Assembly (NCBI RefSeq): GCF_011290505.1
Contig: NZ_JAANPV010000005.1
Coordinates: forward strand, 244,483-308,482
Source: Paenalcaligenes suwonensis
GTDB taxonomy: Bacteria > Pseudomonadota > Gammaproteobacteria > Burkholderiales > Burkholderiaceae_B
Direction: 5' to 3'
DNA length: 64,000 nucleotides
The position numbers were made by a program, and so were the translations under genes. The notes under the pieces are model-generated. The model saw only the letters and a list, made by a program, of their open reading frames with translations. It made no database searches and was not told the origin of the DNA. Of the stretch, positions 53,126 through 62,555 are shown piece by piece. Each line of letters begins with the position of its first letter. Position 1 is the stretch's first letter.

Positions 53126-53998
53126 TTACAACTTATCAAAATACTGACCACTCTCCATCAGATCTACCACACGCCTATACTCGCCCGGAGTAATGCCCAA
53201 ATGTTGACGAAAGAAGCGTGTGAAATGACCTGGTGCAGAAAACCCCACATTGTAGGAGATGTCTCCTATACGAATTTCCGGCTTACAGAGCTCGGCAATA
53301 GCCGCTTCCACGCGTAGTGCATTCGCATACACGGCGGGCGTTAAATTTGTACTTCGCTTAAATAACTCAAAGAAATGCGCACGCGACAATGCGCTCTCAG
53401 CCGCTAGTTCGGCAAAATTATCACCGTAATGCAGATTCTCACGCATTTTGGCTACAGCTCTACGAATACGTGGATCCATGCTCTGGGTACGTAAACCAGA
53501 CAACAATTGCGAGGCATCTTTTAACAAAGAGTGATTCTCTGCTGTGGCCATAAACAAGTCAAAAATCTTTCCCTCTAAAATATCAGCAGCTATTTCTTGA
53601 GACACCAACATTTCTGCTGCTAAGGCATTAACAAGCTTGCGTGCACCGGGCGGCAAAACAGCACAAGGCTTGGGGAAAAATTGAGGATGACCACTGACCA
53701 TAAGCGACTTCAGAACTTGGCTTAGCCATGTAGTCTCTAGGTATAGCGCCAATAAAATACAGCGCCCCTCACCGCTAGGAGTATGCTCGTACGCATGAGG
53801 CTCCCACGCATTTATCAACACCACACTATCTTTAGTCAGAGGCTGACTGCGCCCTTTCACCAAAAACGAACTATCCACGCCACTGACTTTAATCAGAGCA
53901 TGGCAATGATGGTGAGCATGCGTGACCAGCGGTTTGCTCATATCAAGCAACGAGACGCGGCCAAATGCTCCTTGGAAGATTTTGATTGCCGTAGACAT
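53126..53998 (-). CDS. AraC-family regulator of the molybdenum hydroxylase cluster
   Basis: A 290-residue activator. The N-terminal cupin sensor has HAHHHCHALIKV (about 27-38) and WEPHAYEH. The C-terminal AraC domain has FAELAAESALSRAHFFELFKRSTNLTPAVY and ISYNVGFSAPGHFTRFFRQHLGITPGEYRR. It stands last in the minus-strand cluster, 122 bases after benE and separated from it by a hairpin. AraC activators bind tandem direct repeats; such repeats occur at 62389-62430 between the large subunit and xdhC. Confidence 0.9.
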   Translation of the reverse strand: MSTAIKIFQGAFGRVSLLDMSKPLVTHAHHHCHALIKVSGVDSSFLVKGRSQPLTKDSVVLINAWEPHAYEHTPSGEGRCILLALYLETTWLSQVLKSLMVSGHPQFFPKPCAVLPPGARKLVNALAAEMLVSQEIAADILEGKIFDLFMATAENHSLLKDASQLLSGLRTQSMDPRIRRAVAKMRENLHYGDNFAELAAESALSRAHFFELFKRSTNLTPAVYANALRVEAAIAELCKPEIRIGDISYNVGFSAPGHFTRFFRQHLGITPGEYRRVVDLMESGQYFDKL

Positions 53999-54034
53999 GG
54001 CGTAGAGTTTGGCTACATCCTCAGCGAAAAGTCT

Positions 54035-54061
54035 TTCAGCAGGTTCGACTAACCTGCTGAA
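54035..54061. terminator. Hairpin between benE and the AraC gene
   Basis: A perfect 11-bp stem TTCAGCAGGTT/AACCTGCTGAA with a 5-base loop. On the minus strand only TTTT a few bases later follows, so termination after benE is likely but not certain. Confidence 0.5.
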
Positions 54062-54120
54062 TCTTGTGACCTAATTTTATCATTTACTTCAAGTACACAA
54101 GGTGTCTAGCGTATCCTCTT

Positions 54121-55413
54121 TTACCCTGATACTTTAGCCAATGGCTCTGCTTTAGCTGGCTTTTCGCTCATCACTTTATCAGCAAGTAATGACGCTAACA
54201 CACCGAAGACTAACGCCCAAAATGGCGCGCTAATACTTAGCAAGTTAAGTGAGCTCATCCCCACAACAAAGGCCACAAAAGAACCTACTTGATTTCCAAG
54301 CTTAGGCCCAAACGCCCCCTGTAAGGCACTCAACAATACACCTATCATTGCCAAGCCAGCGACCACACCAATCAATGCTTTGGGTAAGGCCATCACTACA
54401 GGAACCGCTAACCCCGCAACTAAGCCAAAGGCACCAAACAAAATACCGTTCACCACCGTGGCACCATAGCGCTTATCTTTATCTTCACCCGCTTGCTCTG
54501 AAGAACAAATCGCTGTCATTGGACCGGCAATATTGGCATTATGACCACCCATCATGCCAGCCAAAATCCCACCTACGCCACTCACTACCGTCATGGCATT
54601 AATAGGCGGCTTATAGCCTTCTGCCATCAACACACCAATCGCCTGAGCATTCTCGGCACCAATGACCAATGCCGCTAACGGCACAGCAATGCCAAAAAAA
54701 GCGCCCACCGTGAATACAGGGGCCGTGAACTCTGGCATGACGAACGCCAATGTTGATGCTCCTTCTTGCAAACCACCGGTCACGAATGTAGCGATAAGCC
54801 CCACCACTAGCGCAGCTAAGACTGGCGGCACTTTTCTAGTCAGACGTCCGGTAATAAAAAAGGCAATCACGGCAAGCCCTGCAATCAATGGCGCAGCGCG
54901 TACAGCCTCTACAGCAGCAATGCCAAAGCGAATCATGGCACCTGCAATCATGGCCATTACTATTGGCATAGGAACCCAACGCATGATCTTTCCTATCACG
55001 CCGGTAACTCCTAAGATCAGCACCAAGACTCCAGCCATAATAAACGCCCCCACTGCTTCTTGATAAGAAAAGCTAGCAAAAGCTGCCACCATAATGGCTG
55101 CTCCGGGTATGGAATAGGCCCCCGTAATAGGCATGCGATAACGTATGCCCATAAACAAACTGATAATGCCGCCCAACAAATAAATAGCTAGCAACCATGC
55201 AACAGTTTGTCCATTGGTTAACTGCCCGGCCTGTGCCGCCCCTATTACAATCAAGGCAGGCCCAGAACATCCGAAAATGGCTGCTACTAAACCTGCACTG
55301 AACGAGTTTAAGTTCAAGGCAGAGGGCAACGCTTTTAACCCTGATAGCCAACCTGGGGCTACTGGATCGTTGTGGGTACTATTTTTTGCTGTCCCAACTG
55401 TTTGGCTGTCCAT
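54121..55413 (-). CDS. BenE-family aromatic acid symporter
   Basis: A 430-residue, 12-14-helix inner-membrane carrier. Family features are LNLNSFSAGLVAAIFGCSGPALIVIGAA, YRMPITGAYSIPGAAIM and GGILAGMMGGHNANIAGPMTAICSSEQAGEDKDKRY. BenE takes up benzoate with H+. Together with an acyl-CoA ligase and a molybdenum hydroxylase it suggests that the pathway substrate is an aromatic or heteroaromatic carboxylate. It follows the hydratase gene by 82 bases. Confidence 0.9.
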   Translation of the reverse strand: MDSQTVGTAKNSTHNDPVAPGWLSGLKALPSALNLNSFSAGLVAAIFGCSGPALIVIGAAQAGQLTNGQTVAWLLAIYLLGGIISLFMGIRYRMPITGAYSIPGAAIMVAAFASFSYQEAVGAFIMAGVLVLILGVTGVIGKIMRWVPMPIVMAMIAGAMIRFGIAAVEAVRAAPLIAGLAVIAFFITGRLTRKVPPVLAALVVGLIATFVTGGLQEGASTLAFVMPEFTAPVFTVGAFFGIAVPLAALVIGAENAQAIGVLMAEGYKPPINAMTVVSGVGGILAGMMGGHNANIAGPMTAICSSEQAGEDKDKRYGATVVNGILFGAFGLVAGLAVPVVMALPKALIGVVAGLAMIGVLLSALQGAFGPKLGNQVGSFVAFVVGMSSLNLLSISAPFWALVFGVLASLLADKVMSEKPAKAEPLAKVSG

Positions 55414-55495
55414 GCTTGTCTCCTGAAAGCCGTATATTTTTTGTTTTCATTATTTCAGGCATCGAAAGGATTTAGTCCTATCGATGCCTTCTCTG

Positions 55496-56302
55496 TTATT
55501 TCCCAATAAAATGTGCAGGGCGTTTTGCGTGGAATGCTTCTACTCCCTCGCGGAAGTCTGCCGAACTACGTAGGCGACTGTAGCAATGCCCTTCAAGTTC
55601 AATAGCTGCACTTAACGAAGCTTCTTCACTGTCGTTTAATAACTTCTTCGCTGTGCGCTGAGCTAACGGAGAGAACCTCACTAACTCAGCAACTAACTTG
55701 TCTGTAGCCACTTCTAATTGATCATCGGCCACACACTCTACTACCAGGCCCCAGTCATACGCCTGTGCCCCTGGAATACGACGTGAGCGCATCACGATAT
55801 CTTTAGTACGCCCAATACCCACCATTTTTTGCAATCGAGCAGAGCCGCCAGAACCCGGGATTTGACCAAGCTTCTGTTCAGGTAATGCGTACTCTGAAGT
55901 GGTGGTCGCAATACGGAAATCGCAGGCTAACGAGAGTTCAAAACCTACGCCAAAACAATAACCGCGATTTGCGGCGATTACAGGTTTAGTGCAACGTTCA
56001 GGAGCAGCGACATTCCATGCAAGCTTAGACACATGTTCCGGAGAAGCCTCCAAAAACCCACGTATATCGCCACCACTAGAAAAGTGCTCACCTTCGGCGC
56101 GCAGCACAATCACTTGCACATCATCATTCGTATCTAGCGCTTCAAACACTAGACGCAACTGCTCACGTTGCAACATAGAAATGATGTTGAAAGGTGGGCG
56201 TCCTAACACGATATCTGCACGTTTTTTCTCTGGATAAATGTCTACCGTAAAACCATCTAAGTTATCCAACAATGTTTGTGCAGGGTGCGTAATATGACTC
56301 AT
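55496..56302 (-). CDS. Enoyl-CoA hydratase/isomerase-family protein
   Basis: A 268-residue crotonase-fold enzyme. The oxyanion-hole segments are EHFSSGGDIRGFLE and NRGYCFGVGFELSLACDFRIA (about 100-122), and the substrate region is ALPEQKLGQIPGSGGSARLQKMVG. The glutamates of a true hydratase sit in different places, so a hydrolase, lyase or dehydratase role is equally possible. The ATG at 56302 with AAGGAT upstream is preferred. It acts after the CoA ligase encoded just upstream. Confidence 0.87.
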   Translation of the reverse strand: MSHITHPAQTLLDNLDGFTVDIYPEKKRADIVLGRPPFNIISMLQREQLRLVFEALDTNDDVQVIVLRAEGEHFSSGGDIRGFLEASPEHVSKLAWNVAAPERCTKPVIAANRGYCFGVGFELSLACDFRIATTTSEYALPEQKLGQIPGSGGSARLQKMVGIGRTKDIVMRSRRIPGAQAYDWGLVVECVADDQLEVATDKLVAELVRFSPLAQRTAKKLLNDSEEASLSAAIELEGHCYSRLRSSADFREGVEAFHAKRPAHFIGK

Positions 56303-56322
56303 TTTTCTATCCTTAATAGATC

Positions 56323-57879
56323 TCAATTTGTGGCATGAAGCGAAGACTCTGTACTGGTCTCAAGGTCGTACTCCCCTGAAACCAGCTTACGTCTCAGAAT
56401 TTTTCCAACTGGTGACTTAGGTAAAGCAGCAACAAATACGTACTCGCGTGGTCGTTTGAAATTAGCAAGGTCAGTAGAGCGACAATATTGGTCTAGCTCT
56501 TCGGCACTAACTGCTGCTTGGCGCTTCACAAAGGCCACGACTTTATGCCCCCAACGCTCATCCTTCACACCAGCAACGGCAACCTCATCTACTGCAGGGT
56601 GCAGTGAAATGACAGACTCGATTTCAACTGGCGAGATGTTTTCTCCGCCACTAATGATCATGTCGTCCACCCGACCACTCACGAACAGTTCGCCATCCCT
56701 ATCCAAGTAACCAATGTCACCTGTGAAGTACCAACTCCCATTCAGCGACTTGGCATCTGCATCGGGGCGGTTCCAATACCCTTCGAACGCCTCATCCCCA
56801 TCTAAGTGGGCAATGATCTGTCCCTCTTCTAGGGGCTGCAGCACATCGTTTGGATTCGTGCCTCCTAGCCTAACCACTCGCAATCTACAGTTCAGCCCTG
56901 CTCTACCACTAGAGCCTGCCTTCTGCTGTGCTTTCTGATTGATTGCCATGGTGTAAACCTCAGAACTGCCGTAATGGTTCACAAACAAAGACGGAGCAAA
57001 GGCTTTATCTATTTTTCTCAGTAACGCCTCTGACATAGGGGCACCCGCAAAACCCAACTTACGTACCTGACTAATATCCGTTGCCGCGAAGGCTGGATGC
57101 GACAGCAAGTCGTGATAGAGAGTAGGCACCAGATACAAGTTCGTGATGCCTTCAGACTCAATCAATGAAAGGGCTTGGCTTACATCGAATTTGGGCATGC
57201 AGACAAAGCAGCCATCAATCAATGCCATCGCCAATAGAGAACGCACACCCATAGTGTGATACAGGGGCATCACGCCTAAGGTGCGCTCACCATTGGCATA
57301 CAAATTTTGTGCTACATGCGCCAATGCTGCGGCACGCTCGTGTCTATGCCTGCGCGGTACGCCTTTGGGTTTGCCTGTAGTACCCGACGTATACAACATC
57401 AATGAGTAGTCATTAGCATTGGCACGAGACACAGCATCTATTGGAGCGGCATGAAGCAAATTTTCAAAACGCTCTCCGCTCAGTTCGCACACATCACCTG
57501 CCGTTACTCTCACTATGTCTGCCGACACCTGTAACTCACGCATGGCCTCAAGACATGAGTCATCATGGATCAGTAATTTGGCTTGTGAATCAGCAATACA
57601 GTATTCGATATCTTCAGCTTTAGAGCGCCAATTCAGCGGTGTAATAATGACGCCCAAAAGCTGACACGCCCAATGCACAGTCGCCATTTCCCAGCGATTC
57701 TGCATGATCACTACAATGTGATCGCCATGCTGTACGCCTAGCTTTTCAAGACCTCCTGCTACGGCTCTAATCTTGTCAAACCACTGCAAGTACGTCAGAC
57801 GCTGTCCATCTGCGACTACAGCAAGCGCGTTGGGGCTACGCTCCACACTCTGTATAAAAGTGCTTCCTAAATCAAGCAT
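56323..57879 (-). CDS. Acyl-CoA synthetase (AMP-forming)
   Basis: A 518-residue ANL-family ligase that activates a carboxylic acid as its CoA thioester. ATP motif YTSGTTGKPKGVPRRH (about 168-183), A5-like YGSSEVY, STGD-type YFTGDIGYLDRDGELFVSGRVDDMIISGGENISPVEIE and the C-terminal catalytic lysine in LPKSPVGKILRRKL are all present. The substrate is probably the hydroxylated product or the imported acid. It overlaps the small Fe-S subunit gene by eight bases. Confidence 0.94.
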   Translation of the reverse strand: MLDLGSTFIQSVERSPNALAVVADGQRLTYLQWFDKIRAVAGGLEKLGVQHGDHIVVIMQNRWEMATVHWACQLLGVIITPLNWRSKAEDIEYCIADSQAKLLIHDDSCLEAMRELQVSADIVRVTAGDVCELSGERFENLLHAAPIDAVSRANANDYSLMLYTSGTTGKPKGVPRRHRHERAAALAHVAQNLYANGERTLGVMPLYHTMGVRSLLAMALIDGCFVCMPKFDVSQALSLIESEGITNLYLVPTLYHDLLSHPAFAATDISQVRKLGFAGAPMSEALLRKIDKAFAPSLFVNHYGSSEVYTMAINQKAQQKAGSSGRAGLNCRLRVVRLGGTNPNDVLQPLEEGQIIAHLDGDEAFEGYWNRPDADAKSLNGSWYFTGDIGYLDRDGELFVSGRVDDMIISGGENISPVEIESVISLHPAVDEVAVAGVKDERWGHKVVAFVKRQAAVSAEELDQYCRSTDLANFKRPREYVFVAALPKSPVGKILRRKLVSGEYDLETSTESSLHATN

Positions 57880-58387
57880 TCGAAGTCTCCGTTTTCTCTG
57901 CTTTTAATTGATCGGCAACATCGAGGATCGCCGCTACTATCGGTGTGTAACCGGTACATCTACACAGGTGACCTGATAACATGTCCCGAACCTCTTCTTC
58001 ACTGGGTTGTGGGAAACGCTGTAAGAAATCAGCGCTAGACATCAAAATCCCCGCTGTACAAAACCCACATTGCAGGGCATGGTGTTTTTTGAATGCTTGC
58101 TGCAACGCACTCAAGGTGTCGCCTTCATCAGCCAAGCCTTCTACCGTGCAGACATCACGCCCCTCTACTTGGCGCGCAAAGCACAAACAAGAACGCACTG
58201 CCACACCATCAATCTGCACCGTACAGGCCCCACACACGCCATGCTCACACCCCACGTGCGTACCCGTTGCCCCTAGCTCATGACGAATAAAATCCGATAA
58301 CAATGTACGATCTTCTGCATAGCCTCTACGGGCCACCCCATTGAGCTTAAGCTCTACTACATGCTTGTTATGTTGTGATGCCGACAT
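57872..58387 (-). CDS. Molybdenum hydroxylase small subunit, 2x[2Fe-2S] (CoxS/XdhA-like)
   Basis: A 171-residue ferredoxin-type subunit. The plant-type cluster is held by cysteines in CEHGVCGACTVQIDGVAVRSC and the second by CGFCTAG and CRCTGY. It passes electrons from the molybdenum site to FAD. It is the third gene of an L-M-S order. Confidence 0.95.
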   Translation of the reverse strand: MSASQHNKHVVELKLNGVARRGYAEDRTLLSDFIRHELGATGTHVGCEHGVCGACTVQIDGVAVRSCLCFARQVEGRDVCTVEGLADEGDTLSALQQAFKKHHALQCGFCTAGILMSSADFLQRFPQPSEEEVRDMLSGHLCRCTGYTPIVAAILDVADQLKAEKTETSNA

Positions 58388-58390
58388 GGG

Positions 58391-59230
58391 CTAACCCTCT
58401 TTTCGTGAACAACGAGATATCGCCGTCTCTATAGTTTTCTGTCCTAGCACACGTACTAAATGACGCCGATAAGCTGCTGATGCATGTTGGTCATCCTGCG
58501 CTTGAAGCGCCCAAGCCAAGTCATTCAAATACTGCGAAAAGAGAGCTTGCTGACTGCGTGGCCATTGCACTACCACCGGCTTATCGGCAACGCCTCCTAC
58601 TCCTAGACATATATACTCAGGCCCTGCCTCAACAGCACACGCCACAATGGCAAAATCCCCTCGACGTAATGCAAACTCATCAAAGGCGTATCCATGCCCT
58701 TCCTTTGCAACGGGGAAACGTACTTCAGTCACCATCTCGTTATTTTTCTTGGCGGTAGTCAGCATCCCCTGCTGAAAATCAGCAGCATGTAGCTCTCGAC
58801 TACCTTTCCGAGAATGCAATACAACCTGACCGCCTAATGTGGCAAGGCATAATGGCAACTCTGCACTAGGGTCGGCATGGGCAATAGAACCTACTACCGT
58901 TCCCCTATTACGAATCTGATAATGCGAGATAAACGGTATAGCTTCTGCTAACAAGGGCGACACTACCGATAAATCTGACCAATACTGCAATTGCGCTTGG
59001 GTCGTGCTAGCTCCTATGCACAGCATGTTTTTGTCTTGTCGTATGTAGTTCAACTCTTGGCAGTGGGAGATATCTAACAAATATGTCGGTTGTGCTAAAC
59101 GCATGTTCAGCAAAATCACCAGCGACTGCCCACCCGCCAATATGCGTGCATTCTCACCGGCCTCTTGTAACCACTCTAGGGCTTGGGTAGTGAACTCCAC
59201 ACGCTTATACTCAAATGCTAGTGGCTTCAT
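58391..59230 (-). CDS. Molybdenum hydroxylase FAD subunit (CoxM-like)
   Basis: A 279-residue FAD-binding protein. ILAGGQSLVILLNMRLAQPTYLLDIS (about 28-53) is the FAD motif, and IRNRGTVVGSIAHADPSAELP (about 99-119) is the second. The ATG at 59230 overlaps the large-subunit stop (ATGA), so the longer frame is rejected. Confidence 0.94.
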   Translation of the reverse strand: MKPLAFEYKRVEFTTQALEWLQEAGENARILAGGQSLVILLNMRLAQPTYLLDISHCQELNYIRQDKNMLCIGASTTQAQLQYWSDLSVVSPLLAEAIPFISHYQIRNRGTVVGSIAHADPSAELPLCLATLGGQVVLHSRKGSRELHAADFQQGMLTTAKKNNEMVTEVRFPVAKEGHGYAFDEFALRRGDFAIVACAVEAGPEYICLGVGGVADKPVVVQWPRSQQALFSQYLNDLAWALQAQDDQHASAAYRRHLVRVLGQKTIETAISRCSRKEG

Positions 59231-62200
59231 TTTTGCATCCTCAACCAACGCATCAAACGAGACCACAAGCCGCCCACTCTCTGCTCCACTTGGCCTCCAG
59301 ATGCCTGACGGCCAAGCTGTTCAAACAACTGCCCCAACACCATACGAGCGGCCCCCTCTAACATGCGTCCACCCACAGCAGCTACCTTCCCTTGCACTTC
59401 CGCAGCATAGTGATAGGTCATCAACGTACCGTGCTCATTCGCTGCTAGAACAATATCGCCTCCACCGTCTGCACCACCTAGCGATGACACACCAGCTCCT
59501 TGCAAATGCAATGAATGTGGTCGTTGAATATTGGAAAGCTCAATGGTCGCTTCGTATCTAGCTTTAATCATCCCTATACTGATCGTGACGTCCGCGCGGT
59601 ATTTGTTTTCACCTATACGCTGCAACTCACGACAACCAGGAATCACGGCTGCTAAAGCGACTGGGTCTAAAAGCACATCAAACACCTGCTCTGGCGAAGC
59701 AGAAATTTGTGTACTGCCCGAGGCAGAAAGCGCGTGAGCTTTACCTGTTTTTTTCGCTGTTTTTTGTACCTGTACCGCCCCAGAAGGCTCTGGATCCTCA
59801 AAACCAATGAGCTCTAACACTTTGTTAGGTGTTAACGGTAAACGTATATCCAGCTCACCATGTAACGGGCTTAAGGCATCGGCTACAGCATTAGCAATGC
59901 ACACGGGTGTGCTCATGTTGTTACCTTCACCCAAGCCCTTAGCACCCAGAGGTGTAAACGGACTAGGCGTTTCTAAGTGCACGATGACGGGCTCAGGCAC
60001 CTCATAACTGGTAGGCACTAAGTAATCGGCAAAGGTACCCGACTGAAACCCACCATCATCGCCATACCTAAACTCTTCCAGCAGCGCAGCCCCTAGCCCC
60101 TGGGCAAATGCTCCTCGGATTTGCCCATCAGCCATCGCGGGGTTCAGTAGAGTTCCTGCATCATGAGCCGTAACGTATTTATCAATACGTACACGACCCG
60201 TTTGCTTATCAATTTCTACAGCGCAAATATCAAATGCAAAGCCATAAGCCGCAGAAGTATTCACCCTATCATCTTCGGATGGTGCTTCTAAGGTTTCGGG
60301 AGTCCAAAATTCCGTGATGCGCATGGCGGGAGTCATGCCTTCAGGCAACTCCGCAGGCGACCAATGCGCGCTACTTGCCAACCTAGCAAATGGAATGATG
60401 GTAGTGGGGTTGCTGTCTTGGAATACATAACCAGCTTCAAACCTGACCTCATCCACATCACAATGCAGTTGTGCTGCGGCGATAGCAGCTAGTTTGTTCC
60501 GTAATTTGTTTGCGGCAATGTGTACGGTGCCTGCCACGGCTCCGGCAAAACGACTGGAGTAATTACCAGCGGCAACCGACCACGCATCTTTGCTAGTATC
60601 AAAATCAATATTGACGTTAATGTCTTTGGGCTGTAGCCCAAACACGTCTGCTACCACCTGTGCACACACAGTGACATGGCCTTGCCCTGCCGGGGCGGAG
60701 GCAATAATCACGGTCACACAGCCCAGTAAGTCTATGCTCACTGTGGCAGATGCAATTCCCCCGTTTTTTGGACCTGCTTTGGCACGCTGCTCGGGCGTCA
60801 ATGCAATAGTGATATAGCCCATATTAGAAATAGAGGGTTCTACAATGGCGGCATAGCCTATGCCATATAGCTTACCTTCCGCTCTGGCTTGATCCCGTCG
60901 TTGTAGCAACTCCTTCAACCCGCCCTCTTCAATCGCCGCTTTCATAACTCGCGGATAATCCCCCGAGTCCAATAAAGCACCTGCTGCAGCACGGTAAGGA
61001 AATGCTTCTGGCTGAATGAAGTTGCGCTCGTATATGGATAACGGATCTACCTCTAAATACTGCGCAATGCGGTGAACCATACGTTCTAAAGCGAAGTACA
61101 CCTGCGGCCCACCAAAACCTCGCACTAGGCCCGAAGGCATCTTATTGGTGACCACCACGCGATTACGTACTTGCAAATCTGCAATGCGATAGGCCCCAGT
61201 TAATAGGCCATGCATACGATAAAACGTTGCTGGCTCTGGCGCTCGCAAATAAGCTCCCACATCATCAAGTTGATCTAGGTCTATAGCATTAATTTTTCCA
61301 TCGCTATCAAATGCAGCCCTAATCGTCGCCTTACGACCATTTGCTGCTGTTGCTGCACTAAGATGCTCTAGCCTGTCTTCAACCCACTTAACTGGGGCTC
61401 CACCCACTTTTCTTGAGGCTAAACACATCAACACAACAGCGGTAAACACTGCTTGTTTCACGCCAAAGCTCCCGCCAGAGTCTGGCGCAGAACGGTGACG
61501 TAATCTATTGCCTGGTACTTTGAGTGCCAACGACATCACTGCATGCATGGAGAAAGGCCCCATGAAGTTTGAGCACACATCGTAGCCTTCATCGCCTGGC
61601 AAGTGCTCTGCGATAACAACCCCACACTCAATAGGTGTACAGGAGTTTCTCGGGTACTCAATATCTAGCGATAGGCTGTGATCGCTCTCTTTAAACCTAG
61701 CTTGAGGGTTGCCATACACAAACGAGCGGTCGTGCAATACATTGCTTTCAACAGCCTCATGCAAAATGGCAGCACCCGTAGAGATAGCCGTATCAATACT
61801 ACTTACTGCGGGCAACGATTCAAACTCTATGGCTATGCCATCTAAGGCGTCTTCTGCTAAATACCGGTCTTCGGCAATCACCACAGCAATAGGCTCACCC
61901 ACATAGCGCACCTTATCCATGGCCAATGCCCACATTTCCATAGGCACTTTCACACCGTTAATAAACGGCTTTGACCATGCACGCACATCCTCCGAGGTTA
62001 AGACTCCGCGTACACCTTGCATTTTTTCTGCACGCGACACATCAATAGATACAATCCGTGCATGTGCATAGCTTGAGCGATAGACAGCCGCATGCAGGGT
62101 GCCTGGCTTAATCGCTAGATCATCACCAAAACGTCCTCTGCCTTGTAACAAAGAAATGCTTTCAACGCGTTCAACTCTCTGCCCAACAAACCTGCTTGTA

Positions 62201-62232
62201 GGGTTTGTTGGCATACTTTCCACTGTGCTCAT
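59227..62232 (-). CDS. Molybdenum hydroxylase large subunit fused to a CoxG-like domain
   Basis: A 1001-residue protein. Residues 1-810 are a xanthine-oxidase-family molybdopterin subunit with DSGGSFGVKQ (251-260), RGFGGPQ (371-377) and the catalytic glutamate E769 in KGLGEG. The CO-dehydrogenase active-site loop AYxCSFR is absent, so CO is not the substrate. After a linker (about 812-838), residues 839-980 are a CoxG/SRPBCC domain (STQISASPEQVFDVLLDP, VIPGCREL) with a basic tryptophan-rich tail. CoxG is usually a separate protein that tethers the enzyme to the membrane and quinone; here it is built in. This is the first gene of the operon. Confidence 0.92.
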   Translation of the reverse strand: MSTVESMPTNPTSRFVGQRVERVESISLLQGRGRFGDDLAIKPGTLHAAVYRSSYAHARIVSIDVSRAEKMQGVRGVLTSEDVRAWSKPFINGVKVPMEMWALAMDKVRYVGEPIAVVIAEDRYLAEDALDGIAIEFESLPAVSSIDTAISTGAAILHEAVESNVLHDRSFVYGNPQARFKESDHSLSLDIEYPRNSCTPIECGVVIAEHLPGDEGYDVCSNFMGPFSMHAVMSLALKVPGNRLRHRSAPDSGGSFGVKQAVFTAVVLMCLASRKVGGAPVKWVEDRLEHLSAATAANGRKATIRAAFDSDGKINAIDLDQLDDVGAYLRAPEPATFYRMHGLLTGAYRIADLQVRNRVVVTNKMPSGLVRGFGGPQVYFALERMVHRIAQYLEVDPLSIYERNFIQPEAFPYRAAAGALLDSGDYPRVMKAAIEEGGLKELLQRRDQARAEGKLYGIGYAAIVEPSISNMGYITIALTPEQRAKAGPKNGGIASATVSIDLLGCVTVIIASAPAGQGHVTVCAQVVADVFGLQPKDINVNIDFDTSKDAWSVAAGNYSSRFAGAVAGTVHIAANKLRNKLAAIAAAQLHCDVDEVRFEAGYVFQDSNPTTIIPFARLASSAHWSPAELPEGMTPAMRITEFWTPETLEAPSEDDRVNTSAAYGFAFDICAVEIDKQTGRVRIDKYVTAHDAGTLLNPAMADGQIRGAFAQGLGAALLEEFRYGDDGGFQSGTFADYLVPTSYEVPEPVIVHLETPSPFTPLGAKGLGEGNNMSTPVCIANAVADALSPLHGELDIRLPLTPNKVLELIGFEDPEPSGAVQVQKTAKKTGKAHALSASGSTQISASPEQVFDVLLDPVALAAVIPGCRELQRIGENKYRADVTISIGMIKARYEATIELSNIQRPHSLHLQGAGVSSLGGADGGGDIVLAANEHGTLMTYHYAAEVQGKVAAVGGRMLEGAARMVLGQLFEQLGRQASGGQVEQRVGGLWSRLMRWLRMQK

Positions 62233-62388
62233 GCACTGTCTCCGAAAATACCCTGCTCAGAACCAACCAACTTGCTGTAATCGTTCTAGTTGCTGTCAGG
62301 CTCTGTATTGCTCTTACCTGTACTCACTATGTGCTTTATTTTGATGAGTTAAATAAGAGTGCAAACATCTGGAAACAGTATATAAATG

Positions 62389-62430
62389 AAGAGTCGTCTC
62401 TCTTTTACCTAAGAGTCGGCTCAATTACCT
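62389..62430. promoter_or_regulatory. Tandem direct repeats, AraC-type binding site candidate
   Basis: AAGAGTCGTCTC (62389-62400) recurs as AAGAGTCGGCTC (62411-62422), 22 bases on, about two helical turns; each copy is followed by TTACCT. They lie between the divergent large-subunit gene (start 62232) and xdhC (start 62556). The gap 62233-62555 holds no gene. Confidence 0.6.
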
Positions 62431-62555
62431 TTAAGTCTGATTATTATTTCCTACCTCGGCTATCTCATGCATCTATGCAGGCATAATCAATCAGCTCAGT
62501 CCAAACAAACATCCGTGCAACACTAACTACAGCTTAAGAATAAGAGATTATTTTT

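Noticed and set aside
56323..57879. Feruloyl-CoA synthetase with its hydratase/lyase
   Set aside because: The hydratase lacks the sequence I associate with that lyase, and no vanillin dehydrogenase gene is present; the presence of a molybdenum hydroxylase points elsewhere.
59227..62232. Aerobic CO dehydrogenase
   Set aside because: The AYxCSFR loop is missing; the enzyme has RGFGGPQ instead, and the operon carries ligase and hydratase genes.
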